A stretch of DNA of 64,000 nt, taken from NCBI RefSeq assembly GCF_017104715.1, contig NZ_JAAGPI010000038.1:1-64000 (forward strand), written 5' to 3'. Under the pieces are notes generated by a model that saw only the letters and a list, made by a program, of their open reading frames with translations, was not told where the DNA came from and did not search any database. The position numbers and the translations under genes are program-made. This document shows, one piece after another, positions 37,892-47,233 of this stretch; positions within the stretch are counted from its first letter, which is position 1, and every line of letters starts with the position of its first letter. Source of the DNA: Burkholderia sp. Ac-20365 (GTDB lineage Bacteria; Pseudomonadota; Gammaproteobacteria; Burkholderiales; Burkholderiaceae).

Positions 37892-39475
37892 TCAGATTGT
37901 GCGCCTGTTCATCTGGTTGGCGATGTAGTCGGCTTGACGGATCGCGAGCGTCACGATGGTCAAGGTCGGGTTTTCTGCCGCGCCCGTCGTGAACTGGCTG
38001 CCGTCCGAGATGAACAGGTTCGGCACGTCGTGCGTCTGGCCGAAACGGTTGCACACGCCGTCCTGCGGGCGCGCGCTCATGCGCGCGGTGCCGAGGTTGT
38101 GCGTCGACGGATACGGCGGCACGTTGTACACCGTCTTCGCGCCCGCGGCCTGATAGACAGCGGCGCCCTGCTTGAAGCCGTGATTGCGCATCGCTTCGTC
38201 GTTCGGGTGATCGTCGAAATGCACGTTGGGCACGGGCAGGCCGTACTGATCCTTCACGTCGTTATTCAGCGTGATGCGGTTGGTTTCGCGCGGCATGTCT
38301 TCACCGACGATCCACATGCCCGCCGTGTACGGATACGCGTCCATGGCAGCCGTGAAATCCGGACCCCACGCGCCGGGATTGAGGAAGGCTGCATAAAACG
38401 GCAACCCGAGCGACACCGTTTCCATGTGATAACCGCCCGCGAAACCGCGCGACGTATCGAAGCGTGCTTCGTCTTCGATGATGCCTGCCATCGTCGTGCC
38501 CTTGTACATGTCCACTTTCTCGTTGAACACGGCGTAGACGGAGCCTGTGGTGTGGCGCATGTAGTTGCGTCCGACCTGTCCCGACGAATTGGCAAGGCCA
38601 TCCGGGAAGCGGCTCGAATGCGAATTCAGCAGCAGACGCGGCGTTTCGATCGCATTGCCTGCCACCGCGACGATGCGCGCCTTCTGCCGTTGCAGCTTGC
38701 CGTCGGCGTCGTAGTACACGACGGCGCTCGCCTTGCCCTTCGCATCGGTTTCGATCTTCACGACCTGCGCCTGCGTGCGCAATTCCATGTGGCCCGTGGC
38801 CTGCGCGCGCGGAATCTCCGTGTAGAGCGTCGACCATTTCGCGCCGGTGCGGCAGCCCTGGAAGCAGAAGCCGCGCTGGAAGCAATGCGCGCGGTCGTCG
38901 CGCACGATGCTGTTGGTCGCCATGTGGCCCGTGTTGCATTCCTTGTAGCCGACTTTGGTCGCGCCGTTGTACATCACCTTGAAGTTGTTGTTGCCGGGCA
39001 GGCCGGGCAAACCGTTGGTGCGGGTCACGCCCATTTTCTTTTCGGCGCGGTCGTACCACGGCGCCATTTCTTCGCTCGTCACGGGCCAGTCGAGCAGGTT
39101 TGCATCCTTGATCGTGCCGTAGTTCGTCTTGGCCTTGAACTCGTGCGCCTGGAAGCGCAGGCTCGCGCCCGCCCAGTGCGTCGTCGTGCCGCCGACGGTT
39201 TTGCAGATCCATGCCGGCAGACCCGGAAAGTCGGTCGCGACGCGCCACGTGCCCGACGTCGTGCGCTTGTCGAGCCACGACAGCATCGAGAACGAGCCCC
39301 ATTCGTCGGTCGTGAAATCGCCTTGCGTATGCAGCTTGCCTGCTTCGAGCACGATCACGTCGATGCCCTTTTGCGCCAGCTCGTTTGCCAGCGTGCCGCC
39401 GCCCGCGCCGGAGCCGATGATGACCACGGCGCGCGCATCGTTGTGCGAGAAATGCACCTTGTTGTTGTCGTCCAT
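37892..39475 (-). CDS. GMC-family FAD dehydrogenase, large subunit
   Basis: This 527-residue flavoprotein is of the glucose-methanol-choline family, closest in style to the catalytic subunit of membrane-associated gluconate/fructose/sorbitol dehydrogenases. The FAD-binding motif VVIIGSGAGGGTLANELA is at about residues 17-34. The GMC block TVGGTTTHWAGASLRF follows, and the C-terminal active-site region contains STHNLGTARMS and AENPTLTIVTLA. It lacks its own signal peptide, which is normal: the partner subunit encoded 17 bp upstream carries the Tat signal and would escort it to the periplasm. The substrate, probably a polyol or sugar acid, is not readable. GGAGA precedes the ATG. Confidence 0.87.
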   Translation of the reverse strand: MDDNNKVHFSHNDARAVVIIGSGAGGGTLANELAQKGIDVIVLEAGKLHTQGDFTTDEWGSFSMLSWLDKRTTSGTWRVATDFPGLPAWICKTVGGTTTHWAGASLRFQAHEFKAKTNYGTIKDANLLDWPVTSEEMAPWYDRAEKKMGVTRTNGLPGLPGNNNFKVMYNGATKVGYKECNTGHMATNSIVRDDRAHCFQRGFCFQGCRTGAKWSTLYTEIPRAQATGHMELRTQAQVVKIETDAKGKASAVVYYDADGKLQRQKARIVAVAGNAIETPRLLLNSHSSRFPDGLANSSGQVGRNYMRHTTGSVYAVFNEKVDMYKGTTMAGIIEDEARFDTSRGFAGGYHMETVSLGLPFYAAFLNPGAWGPDFTAAMDAYPYTAGMWIVGEDMPRETNRITLNNDVKDQYGLPVPNVHFDDHPNDEAMRNHGFKQGAAVYQAAGAKTVYNVPPYPSTHNLGTARMSARPQDGVCNRFGQTHDVPNLFISDGSQFTTGAAENPTLTIVTLAIRQADYIANQMNRRTI

Positions 39476-39492
39476 GTCGGGTCTCCGGTTGC

Positions 39493-40116
39493 TCAGCTAT
39501 CGGTGGGAATCGGGCCGCTCGCGTTGGCAGGCGGATTCGGCAGCCACGCGAGATCGTTGAAGCCCTTGTTCAGATAGCCGCCGTCGCCTTGCGCCGCGCC
39601 ATAGCCGAAGTGCGCGTACGCCATGTCGTTGCTGTAGAGCGAGACGATGGCCGTCGTGCGCACGCTCGTGAAGAACGGCGTTTTTTCCATCGCGGCGACG
39701 TCGCGCGCCTGATCGGCGGGCGAGCGTTTGGTCCAGTCGGAGCCGTTGAGGGCGTCGAGCTGCTTCACACCGTCGACGAGTGTCTGTCGCGCGGCCGGAT
39801 CTTTCTGCGCTTTCACATCGAGGTCCTTGACGACGAGCGCATAGACGGCATCGTCGAGCGTCTTGTGCGGGTACTGCTGTTTGACGAACGCGAGCAGCAC
39901 GGCGCCCTGATGCGTATCGAGTGCCTGCATTTCGAGCGCCCAGACGCGGCTGGGCGCGAGCGTCGCGAGTATCGACGGGAACGCGAGCGTGCCGACCAGC
40001 ACGCCCGTGCCCTTGAGCCACTCGCGCCGGCTGAGCGAACGCGGCGCGTGGGGTGCATGAGCATGGGCAGAGGGTGCGGCAGGCTCCGCTTCGATGGGAA
40101 TCACTTTGTGACTCAT
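39493..40116 (-). CDS. gluconate 2-dehydrogenase subunit 3 family protein (Tat-exported)
   Basis: This 207-residue small subunit accompanies GMC dehydrogenases. A twin-arginine signal is evident (SRREWLKGTGVLVGTLAF, about residues 29-46), preceded by a His/Pro/Ala-rich stretch. The mature domain matches the subunit-3 family (AVLLAFVKQQYPHKTLDDAVYA). It is thought to escort the folded FAD subunit through the Tat pathway. A strong AAGGAG site precedes the ATG. The diheme/triheme cytochrome subunit that normally passes electrons to the quinone pool is not adjacent, so the electron acceptor is unclear. Confidence 0.85.
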   Translation of the reverse strand: MSHKVIPIEAEPAAPSAHAHAPHAPRSLSRREWLKGTGVLVGTLAFPSILATLAPSRVWALEMQALDTHQGAVLLAFVKQQYPHKTLDDAVYALVVKDLDVKAQKDPAARQTLVDGVKQLDALNGSDWTKRSPADQARDVAAMEKTPFFTSVRTTAIVSLYSNDMAYAHFGYGAAQGDGGYLNKGFNDLAWLPNPPANASGPIPTDS

Positions 40117-40181
40117 GCCTGTCTCCTTGGGTTGTGTTGTGGGGCGCCGCGTCGTGCGCGGCTTTCTACTCGTTTTCTTTT

Positions 40182-40580
40182 CTATTGGTAGTGTCCGTGC
40201 CGTTCGAGCACTTCGACCTTGTAGCCGTCCGGGTCCTGAATGAAGAAGTAACGCGCGAGCAACGCGCCGTCGTCGTTCTTGAATTCGCGCACGTCGTTGG
40301 GCGTCATGCCGAGCTGGATGAGACGTTCGCGCTCGCCCTTGACGTCGTCGACGACGAACGCGACGTGACCGTAGCCGTCGCCATGCGAGTACGCGTCTTC
40401 GCGGCCCTTGTTCCAGGTAAGTTCGATCTCGTTGTCCGATTCCGCGTTGCGCAGATAGACGAGTGAGAAGTCGGGGAAATCGAGCCGATGTGAAGGCTCG
40501 AATCCGAACGCGTTCTGATAGAACTTCAGCGAGCGGTCGAGATCCTGCACGCGGATCATCGTGTGAATCAGCTTGGCCAT
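40182..40580 (-). CDS. gloA: lactoylglutathione lyase (glyoxalase I)
   Basis: This 132-residue VOC-fold metalloenzyme isomerises the methylglyoxal-glutathione hemithioacetal to S-lactoylglutathione. It aligns well by eye with E. coli GloA: HTMIRVQDLDRSLKFY, IELTWNKG and YGHVAFVVDDV. Likely metal ligands are all present: His6, Glu53, His72 and Glu123. The absence of the longer loops of zinc-type enzymes suggests the nickel-activated class; this is inference. A strong GGAGG ribosome site precedes the ATG. It is downstream of, and on the same strand as, the SulP gene, with about 250 bp between. Confidence 0.85.
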   Translation of the reverse strand: MAKLIHTMIRVQDLDRSLKFYQNAFGFEPSHRLDFPDFSLVYLRNAESDNEIELTWNKGREDAYSHGDGYGHVAFVVDDVKGERERLIQLGMTPNDVREFKNDDGALLARYFFIQDPDGYKVEVLERHGHYQ

Positions 40581-40831
40581 GTCGTCCCTCCTCCGTTTGA
40601 TGCTGAGTGTAGGAGGGCGATGTGCGCGGTGGTAATGCAGGGCTAAATGCGCTTAGGGACTTGCCCTATGCTGCGGATGCGTGCGTATGCAATGACATCG
40701 GATGATGTCGTCGAGTGAGATCGAGATGCGATGCACCGCTGCACCATAGAGTGCGGCGCAGCATGCACGTGGGCGTCGCGCCGCCGTCCGGCGTGCGATC
40801 CAGGGTAAGCGATAAGCCCGCGCGCCAGGCG

Positions 40832-42544
40832 CTACAACGCGTTCACTTCGCGCGGCGGGCTGATACCCGCAGCCGCGAGCGCCTCGTGCAGCGTGTCGAA
40901 TACATTCGACGCACCCACCACCTGCGTGATGCGATGCCGGTCCATATCGGCGCGCAGATAGGGATTCACCCGGCCGAAGATGACAGCCAGCTTGCGCGCC
41001 TGCAGATCCTTGATCAGATCGCTCAGCGTGAGCGCGGCGGAGTAGTCGAGCGCGGTGATCGCACCTGCATCGATGACGAGCGTATGCAGATCGCCAGGCG
41101 CCGCATCGACGAGTTCGATCACTTCCGATGTGAAGACGTGATCATTGGCAAAGAACAGATCGGAGCCGAAGCGATACACGATAAGCCCCGGCGCCGTCAT
41201 GATGCCGGGCTTCGCCGGCACCGGCTGCCATCGCCCGTTGGCGGGCGACGGCTCCATGACCATCGTATGCGGCCGATAGCTGTGCCGCACATGCCGCAGC
41301 AGCGACAACGCGACGGCCAGCAGAATGCCGTGTTCAACACCGACCATCACGACGGCGGCCGCCGTGATGAGCGCCAGCGTGAACTCGCCGGGACTTTCGG
41401 CGCGGATCGCCGCGAGGCTCGGCACGTTGACCAGACCAACCGCAATCGTGAAAACGATACCGGCGAGCACGCAGTGCGGCAGGTATTGCAGATACGAACT
41501 CAGAAACAGCAGCACCACCACGACCACAACCGCGAACGCAACTTGCCCGATCTGACTGCGCGTGCCCGCGCGTTCGGCCATCGCCGTCTGCGTCGGGCTG
41601 CCGTTGACGACGAACGTGCCGCTGAACGCAGCCGCCGCATTGGCCGCCGCCAGACCGAGAATGTCGGCGTTGGTGTCCACCTCTTCGTGATACTGCTGCG
41701 CGAACACGCGGGCTGCGGCCGCGCTTTGCGCAATGATCATTACAAAGCACGACGCCGCCACCGGGACGAGATCGAGGAACTGTTGCCACGTGACGGCGGG
41801 AAACGACATCGGCGGAAGACCGCCGCTGATCGGGCCAAGTATCGTGATGCCGTGCGCGGCGAAATCGAATGACTTGCTTGCCGCGATGCTGCCTATCACG
41901 GCGACAAGCGGAATCGGCACGCGCGGCAAGAAGCGCTTGCCGATGAAAATCGCGCCGACCACCAGCGCCGTGAGTGCGAGCGTCGGCAGATGCGCATGCA
42001 CGGCATGAACGATCACGTAGCCCAGTTGCGCGAGACTGCGCGACGACGGATACGGCACGGTCATGCCGAACATATCGCCGAGCATCGCAATCGACACCTG
42101 CACGCCCACTCCCGTCAGAAAACCGACCAGCACCGTGCGCGAGAGGAAATCGGCGAGAAAGCCGAGCTTGAAGATGCGGGCAAGCAGCAGCAACGCCGCC
42201 GTCAGCAGCGCGACCATGCCCGCCAGCGCGACGTACTCTGCGCTGCCCATCGGCGCGATCGTCGAAGCGCGGCTCGCGAAGATCGTCGCGGTGGCCGAGT
42301 CGGCGGCGACGACGAGATGTCGCGACGCGCCGAAGAACGCAAACGCGATCAGCGGCAGAAAGACCGTGTAAAGCCCCGTCACGGCAGGCATGCCCGCGAT
42401 GCGCGCATAGCCGAGCACCTGCGGGATATCCATCGATGCCAGCGAAACGCCGGAAAAGACATCGCGCAACGCCGTTGCGCGATTGATCGGCAGGATGCCT
42501 TTCAGAAGGCTCAGTCGCGCGGGTTTGTCCTTTGTGTTTTGCAT
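40832..42544 (-). CDS. SulP-family anion transporter with STAS domain
   Basis: This 570-residue protein has about 11-14 membrane segments of the sulfate permease family. The conserved first-helix region DVFSGVSLASMDIPQVLGYA is present, as is NGSPTQTAMAERAGTRSQIG. A C-terminal STAS domain lies at about 440-560 (LIVYRFGSDLFFANDHVFTS; DAGAITALDYSAALTLSDLI), which in bacteria often regulates transport. Members carry sulfate, bicarbonate or dicarboxylates; substrate not readable. ATG 42544 gives the usual N terminus; upstream in-frame codons lack a ribosome site. The gene is divergent from lysE-type transporter at 42716. Confidence 0.87.
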   Translation of the reverse strand: MQNTKDKPARLSLLKGILPINRATALRDVFSGVSLASMDIPQVLGYARIAGMPAVTGLYTVFLPLIAFAFFGASRHLVVAADSATATIFASRASTIAPMGSAEYVALAGMVALLTAALLLLARIFKLGFLADFLSRTVLVGFLTGVGVQVSIAMLGDMFGMTVPYPSSRSLAQLGYVIVHAVHAHLPTLALTALVVGAIFIGKRFLPRVPIPLVAVIGSIAASKSFDFAAHGITILGPISGGLPPMSFPAVTWQQFLDLVPVAASCFVMIIAQSAAAARVFAQQYHEEVDTNADILGLAAANAAAAFSGTFVVNGSPTQTAMAERAGTRSQIGQVAFAVVVVVVLLFLSSYLQYLPHCVLAGIVFTIAVGLVNVPSLAAIRAESPGEFTLALITAAAVVMVGVEHGILLAVALSLLRHVRHSYRPHTMVMEPSPANGRWQPVPAKPGIMTAPGLIVYRFGSDLFFANDHVFTSEVIELVDAAPGDLHTLVIDAGAITALDYSAALTLSDLIKDLQARKLAVIFGRVNPYLRADMDRHRITQVVGASNVFDTLHEALAAAGISPPREVNAL

Positions 42545-42715
42545 GCTCAGGTGCGTTGAAGTGCCATCTACGCATCCTGCCCTGAATCTTTGCGCCATGG
42601 CAAGGCGCAACGCACTTCGCTCCGTACTGGAAATCATATGCCGATCTGTACCGGTACTGTACCGGGATCCGACATTACACTGGCGTAACCCTCGAATCTT
42701 TCAGCGGAGCCGTCC

Positions 42716-43336
42716 ATGACCCTCGAAACCCTGAGCGCCAGCGCCCTGCCCGCCGGCATCCTGTTCGCGCTCGTCACCACCATCACGCCCGGTCCCAACA
42801 ACACGATGCTGCTCGCATCGGGCGTCAACTTCGGCTTTCGCCGCACGCTGCCGCATATTCTCGGTATCAGCGCGGGCGTTGCGCTGCTGATGCTGTCGGT
42901 GGGTTTCGGGCTGGGCGAAGCGTTCCGCCGCTTCGAGGTGCTTTACACGGTGCTCGAAGTGTTGAGCGTCGTGTATCTGCTGTATCTCGCGTGGAAAATC
43001 GGCACGTCGGGCGAAATGCAGGTGAAAAAAGGCGAGCGCCGTCCGATGCGCTTTCATGAAGCCATTGCGTTCCAGTGGGTCAATCCGAAGGCCTGGATGA
43101 TGGTGCTCACGGCCGCGACGACCATTCATCTGAGCGCCGACTTCGGCATCAACGCGCTGCTGATGGCGCTCGTGTTCTACGTCATCGGCTTGCCGTGCAT
43201 CTGCCTGTGGGCCGCGTTCGGCACCGCGATGCGCCGCGCGCTGTCGAACCCCGTATGGCTGCGCACCTTCAACATCGCAATGGCGCTGATGCTCGTCGCG
43301 ACGCTGTACCCGATCGTGCTGCGCCTGTTTGCCTGA
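42716..43336 (+). CDS. LysE-family amino-acid/metabolite exporter
   Basis: This 206-residue inner-membrane protein has six hydrophobic segments and the family motif TPGPNNTMLLASGVNFGFRR near the N terminus, plus the central FQWVNPKAWMMVL. RhtB/LysE proteins export amino acids, homoserine lactones or related solutes. CGGAG precedes the ATG by 7 bp. It is divergent from the SulP gene across 171 bp and followed by a hairpin-T terminator. Substrate is not readable from sequence. Confidence 0.9.
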   Translation: MTLETLSASALPAGILFALVTTITPGPNNTMLLASGVNFGFRRTLPHILGISAGVALLMLSVGFGLGEAFRRFEVLYTVLEVLSVVYLLYLAWKIGTSGEMQVKKGERRPMRFHEAIAFQWVNPKAWMMVLTAATTIHLSADFGINALLMALVFYVIGLPCICLWAAFGTAMRRALSNPVWLRTFNIAMALMLVATLYPIVLRLFA

Positions 43337-43646
43337 CACGCACACAGTCTGGAAATTTTTCTCGCGCGGCGCGTTTTTCAACGCGCCGCCGCACGCTTCA
43401 AACGTGCGTTTTCCGCCACGGCCCGTCTTGCGTTTTGACAGTAGAATAGCCAACACATAACCCTGTCCTCGCAAGCGGGCTCCGCGCTGTCTCCGCTGGC
43501 ACGATCGCTGGCGTTGAGCACTTTCCGGGCTCACTAATTGCTGCGAAACCACGGTTATCCCCGAGCACATTTCACTGTGCGCGTCCACCGCGCGCCAGTC
43601 CCGCCATTGACAGACGCAGACCGCAAGGGTCGGAGGCGTTGCAAAC
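43337..43646. other. 310-bp intergenic region, terminator and possible promoter
   Basis: The first part holds two hairpins after the LysE-family gene: GCGGCGCG/CGCGCCGC at 43366-43389 and a second with T-run at 43390-43412. A TTGACA hexamer at about 43435 followed by AT-rich bases may be the promoter of the 210-residue hypothetical gene and the diguanylate cyclase behind it. No small gene is seen. Confidence 0.4.
43390..43412 (+). terminator. intrinsic terminator of the LysE-family gene
   Basis: A CGCACG/CGTGCG stem (6 bp) with a 7-nt loop is followed at once by TTTT. A second hairpin lies directly upstream. Both are within 80 bp of the stop codon. Confidence 0.6.
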
Positions 43647-44279
43647 ATGGACGCACAGGATTCGCCGGACCGCCAGCGCGGCCCCAGGCAGCAGCAATAC
43701 GACAGCGCGTTTCTGACCGATAGCGACGATCAGCAGGCACGACATTACAACTGGGTGCAGATTTGCCTGATCTCCGCGATGGGCCTTGCCGTCGGCGTGA
43801 TGGGCACGGCCGCTTATGTGATCTGGTTCAGCCGCGATCAGGTCGCGTACGCCGAGGCCGTCGAATCGGCTCGCCGCCCGCTGCCTGGCGCAGCGACCAG
43901 CGCCGACCTGATCATTCCCAGCCACGCCGCCGTACCGACCAGCTCGGTATCGGGCCGCGTGATACCGGCGCCGCCAACGCAAAAAACCGCTCCAGCCGGC
44001 ACCGATACGCTTGCAGCGGCATCGGCCGACGACACAGACGCAGACGCGGATTCCGATACGCTTGACCCGCAACAAGCCGCGCGCGCCGCGCCCGGGCCGA
44101 ACTCCGCCGCCGCCCGCACCGATCGCGGCAAGCAGACGGGAAGCAATGCGCGCCACGCGCAGCGGGCCAAACCGAAAGAAACATTCGTGTCGCGGCTGAC
44201 CGCGATGTTCCGCAAGGTCGGCTATCACCGTCGCACCCGAGATCCCGGCAACAATCCCGACCCGTATTCCCATCCCTAG
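43647..44279 (+). CDS. hypothetical single-pass membrane protein with disordered tail
   Basis: This is a 210-residue protein with one clear membrane segment at about 36-61 (WVQICLISAMGLAVGVMGTA). A short hydrophilic N terminus precedes it. A long low-complexity tail follows, rich in Ala, Pro, Asp and Thr (DDTDADADSDTLDP), ending in a basic patch (FRKVGYHRRTRDPG). No family is recognised. GGAGG lies 10 bp before the ATG. The stop codon is only 9 bp before the GTG start of a membrane GGDEF protein, so the two are probably co-transcribed and may act together. The coding assignment rests on ribosome site, length and codon pattern. Confidence 0.65.
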   Translation: MDAQDSPDRQRGPRQQQYDSAFLTDSDDQQARHYNWVQICLISAMGLAVGVMGTAAYVIWFSRDQVAYAEAVESARRPLPGAATSADLIIPSHAAVPTSSVSGRVIPAPPTQKTAPAGTDTLAAASADDTDADADSDTLDPQQAARAAPGPNSAAARTDRGKQTGSNARHAQRAKPKETFVSRLTAMFRKVGYHRRTRDPGNNPDPYSHP

Positions 44280-44288
44280 CCCGCTGGC

Positions 44289-45377
44289 GTGAAGCGAACC
44301 GTCACGCCAATCCGTCCATTCAGCCCGCGATGGCGCCCGCAGCCGGTCGCGGTCGGCGCGCTGGCGCTCGCCTGTCTCGTCGTCGGGCTGCTCTATGTCG
44401 CCGTGCAGGTCAAGGCGCTGTTCTCCGATCACTTTCAGCAGCAGTACGCATCGCTCGTGCTGGAGGCCGTCGGGCGGGCCGAGAATGCGCTCGGCGTCGC
44501 GAGCCTGCTGAAGCGCATCGCGCCTTCGAGTGGCACGGACGCGCGCTATCAGCAGGCGCTCGACGAACTGGACGCGCGCGTCACCGAACTCGACGCGCTG
44601 ATCGGCTCGAGCCCCGTTCCCGCGCCGCGCCTGCCGCAAGCCAACGCGACGGCAAAAAGCCTCGACGAACTGAAGCAGTCGCTCGCGGCCACGGCGGACT
44701 ATTGGCGCGCGCGGCGCGACGCCATCAGCACCGACGTGCGGCGGCGAACGCTGCGCGTCGCGAGCGTGCTGGCCGTGCTGACCGTCGTGGTGACGGGCGC
44801 GCTATTCGCCGCGCTCATCGTGTTCGCGCGGCGTCACCGGCGTCTCGCGGGTCTCACGCATCAGTTCCGCCATGCCGCGCAGCATGACGCGATGACGGGC
44901 CTGCCGAACCGCCAGCAACTGCTCGCGCGACTCGACCGCATCGCAGCCGAGCGCGTGCCCGGCAACTGCGCCGTGCTGTATATCGATCTCGACGGCTTCA
45001 AGCAGGTCAACGACACGATGGGTCACGCCGTCGGCGACGAATTCCTGATCGCGCTCGCGCAGCGCTTTCGTCAGTCGTTACGTCCCGGCGATCTGCTCGC
45101 GCGCATGGGTGGCGACGAATTCGCCGCGCTCGTCTCGGGCTTCGGCAACGACATGGAACTGATGAGCATCGCCACACGGCTGATGAACTGCGTCGGCGAC
45201 ACCGACACGCACATGGGTCTCGGCTTCGTGCGCGCGAGCGTCGGGATCGCGACGTATCCCGATCGCGTCGCCGATCACCGGCTGCTCGTCGCCGCCGCCG
45301 ACGGCGCGATGTACGAAGTCAAGCGCCACGGCAAGAACGGCTACGCGTTCGCCATCCCTCCAATGCCGCCTGCATAA
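44289..45377 (+). CDS. membrane-bound diguanylate cyclase (GGDEF)
   Basis: This is a 362-residue protein. Two membrane segments (about 20-42 and 157-180) flank a periplasmic sensor of about 110 residues with helical character, not matching a named domain. The cytoplasmic GGDEF domain (about 190-355) has the intact motif GGDEF at 274-278 and an I-site RPGD at 265-268, so it should synthesise cyclic di-GMP with product feedback. The start is GTG, 9 bp after the stop of the preceding hypothetical gene. It is the first of two neighbouring cyclases in this stretch. Confidence 0.88.
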   Translation: MKRTVTPIRPFSPRWRPQPVAVGALALACLVVGLLYVAVQVKALFSDHFQQQYASLVLEAVGRAENALGVASLLKRIAPSSGTDARYQQALDELDARVTELDALIGSSPVPAPRLPQANATAKSLDELKQSLAATADYWRARRDAISTDVRRRTLRVASVLAVLTVVVTGALFAALIVFARRHRRLAGLTHQFRHAAQHDAMTGLPNRQQLLARLDRIAAERVPGNCAVLYIDLDGFKQVNDTMGHAVGDEFLIALAQRFRQSLRPGDLLARMGGDEFAALVSGFGNDMELMSIATRLMNCVGDTDTHMGLGFVRASVGIATYPDRVADHRLLVAAADGAMYEVKRHGKNGYAFAIPPMPPA

Positions 45378-45619
45378 ATCGCCGCTGAAAACCGCTTCCA
45401 TCGAGTCGAATCTGACGCACCGCGGCAGCGAAAGCAGCACGTCTCTTCTGTTTCAAACGAATCTGCGAATCTCAATCAACTTCCGCCCGGCGCTGCCGTT
45501 ATATGGGTTCAGCAAGGTGACGGCAGCAAGCGGCCGTCTTTCATGAACGGTCGAGTTGAAGTGCCTCAAGCGTCAGCCATCAGCCAGTGAAAAACACCGC
45601 GTCCGCAACGAGGTCGCAG

Positions 45620-47107
45620 ATGAGCCGACTTCGCAGATTCATCGTGCATTTGCAGCCGCGCGGCCCCGGCAGTGCGCCGCATCGCGCGTTCATTCTGCTG
45701 CCCGCGCTGACCGTGCTGATCCTCGCCGTCTTGTGGATCACCATCCTGATGCGGCTGCGAGTCGAAAAAGAGGCCGTGCTGCATGACGCGCGCGTGGCCG
45801 CGCGCACGGTCGCAAGCGCGCTCGACACCCACACGCTGAAAACGATTCACGACGTCGATACGATCGCGCTCGTCGTCAAATACGGCATCGAAAACTCGCC
45901 CGATACGTTCGACCTCAAGAAGTACCAGGCGTACGGCCTCATCACCGCGGATACAGCACTGCAAGTGACGATAGCGGGCCCGGACGGCCACGTTATCGCA
46001 TCGACGATTCCGTTTTCCGGTTCGATCGATCTCAGCGACCGCAAGCACTTCCGCGTGCATCGCGAGCGCGCCGATGTCGGGCTCTTTCTCAGCGAGCCGC
46101 TGATCGGCCGCATCTCGCGGCAATGGTCGATTCAGGCGACGCGCCGCATCAACCGTCCAGACGGTAGTTTCGGCGGCGTGGTGATCGTGTCGGAGAATCC
46201 GGCGTGGCTCACCGACGGCTTCTACACGAGCGCCGCGCTCGGCGAGCACGGCATGATCGCGGTGCTGTCGGGGCGCGGCTTCATGCTGTCGCGCCGCGCA
46301 GGCGACGCGCCCAGCCGCACGGGCGATACCTTGCCGACCGGCTACATCGATCCGCGCCACAGCGACGAGACGTTCGCCGATCCGATCGACCATGTGGAGC
46401 GCATCGTCGCGAGCCGCGAGGTGAACCGCTACGGCCTGACGGTGATGGCGGGTCTGTCGCTTGCTGAAACGCTCGACGATTACTACCGGATGCGCCGCGT
46501 CTACGTGACGATGGCGAGCGTGATTTCAGCAATCCTCGTCGGCCTGTCGACGTGGATTGCCGCGCTGATCCAGAAGCTGCTGAAGGGCCGCGAGCAGTTG
46601 CACCGGCTCGCGCACACCGACCGTCTGACGGGTCTGTCCAATCGCGGCTACATCATGGATCTGCTCGAGGAAGCCGTCGCCGCGCCGGATGCCGCGGGGC
46701 GCGTGGCCGTGATCTTCGTCGACCTGGACCGTTTCAAGGAACTCAACGATACGTTCGGCCACCATCTGGGCGACACGATCCTTGCTGAAGTCGGGCGGCG
46801 CCTGAAAGAAGTGGCGCCGGACCGCGCGCAGGTCGGGCGGCTCGGCGGCGACGAGTTTCTGGTCGTGATCGGGGACGACGCGGCGTCGGCGGCCGTCGTC
46901 GCGGGCGCGATCACGGCGGCGCTGGAAGTGCCCGTCAGCGTGCACGGCAATGCGTACCGCGTGTGCGCGAGCCTCGGCATCGCGGTGCTGCAGCCGGGCG
47001 AACGCGCGGCGGATCTGGTGAAAGCGGCCGACCTGGTGATGTATGACGCGAAGGAACGCGGGCGTGCACATCGCGCGCCGGCTGGCAAAAAAGCGCTGGT
47101 CGCGTGA
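45620..47107 (+). CDS. diguanylate cyclase with dCache-type periplasmic sensor
   Basis: This is a 495-residue protein. A membrane segment is near residues 24-46, followed by a large periplasmic region (about 50-280) of double-Cache type (features include DVDTIALVVKYGIEN, TIAGPDGHVIAST and SRQWSIQATRRINRPDG). A second membrane segment follows near 295-320, then a GGDEF domain with GGDEF at 409-413. The residues ahead of the motif (PDRA instead of RxxD) lack the canonical inhibition site. ATG 45620 is chosen for its AGGT ribosome site; a GTG 33 bp upstream has none. It should sense a small external ligand and make cyclic di-GMP without simple product inhibition. Confidence 0.87.
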   Translation: MSRLRRFIVHLQPRGPGSAPHRAFILLPALTVLILAVLWITILMRLRVEKEAVLHDARVAARTVASALDTHTLKTIHDVDTIALVVKYGIENSPDTFDLKKYQAYGLITADTALQVTIAGPDGHVIASTIPFSGSIDLSDRKHFRVHRERADVGLFLSEPLIGRISRQWSIQATRRINRPDGSFGGVVIVSENPAWLTDGFYTSAALGEHGMIAVLSGRGFMLSRRAGDAPSRTGDTLPTGYIDPRHSDETFADPIDHVERIVASREVNRYGLTVMAGLSLAETLDDYYRMRRVYVTMASVISAILVGLSTWIAALIQKLLKGREQLHRLAHTDRLTGLSNRGYIMDLLEEAVAAPDAAGRVAVIFVDLDRFKELNDTFGHHLGDTILAEVGRRLKEVAPDRAQVGRLGGDEFLVVIGDDAASAAVVAGAITAALEVPVSVHGNAYRVCASLGIAVLQPGERAADLVKAADLVMYDAKERGRAHRAPAGKKALVA

Positions 47108-47233
47108 GACGAACACACACGCGGAATAAAAACGACAACGCATTCGGCCCACAGTTTGATCGTGGCGCAACGAGTGCGCTAAAAACAGGGAGAGCGGCTC
47201 AAGCTTTTCAGCTTGCTGTCGTTAGCGAAGTGT

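Noticed and set aside
37832..39577. 581-codon plus-strand ORF
   Set aside because: It is antisense to the GMC dehydrogenase gene and has no recognisable family.
40146..40162. GCCGCG/CGCGGC hairpin after gloA
   Set aside because: On the minus strand it is not followed by T; it points the wrong way to be the terminator of gloA.
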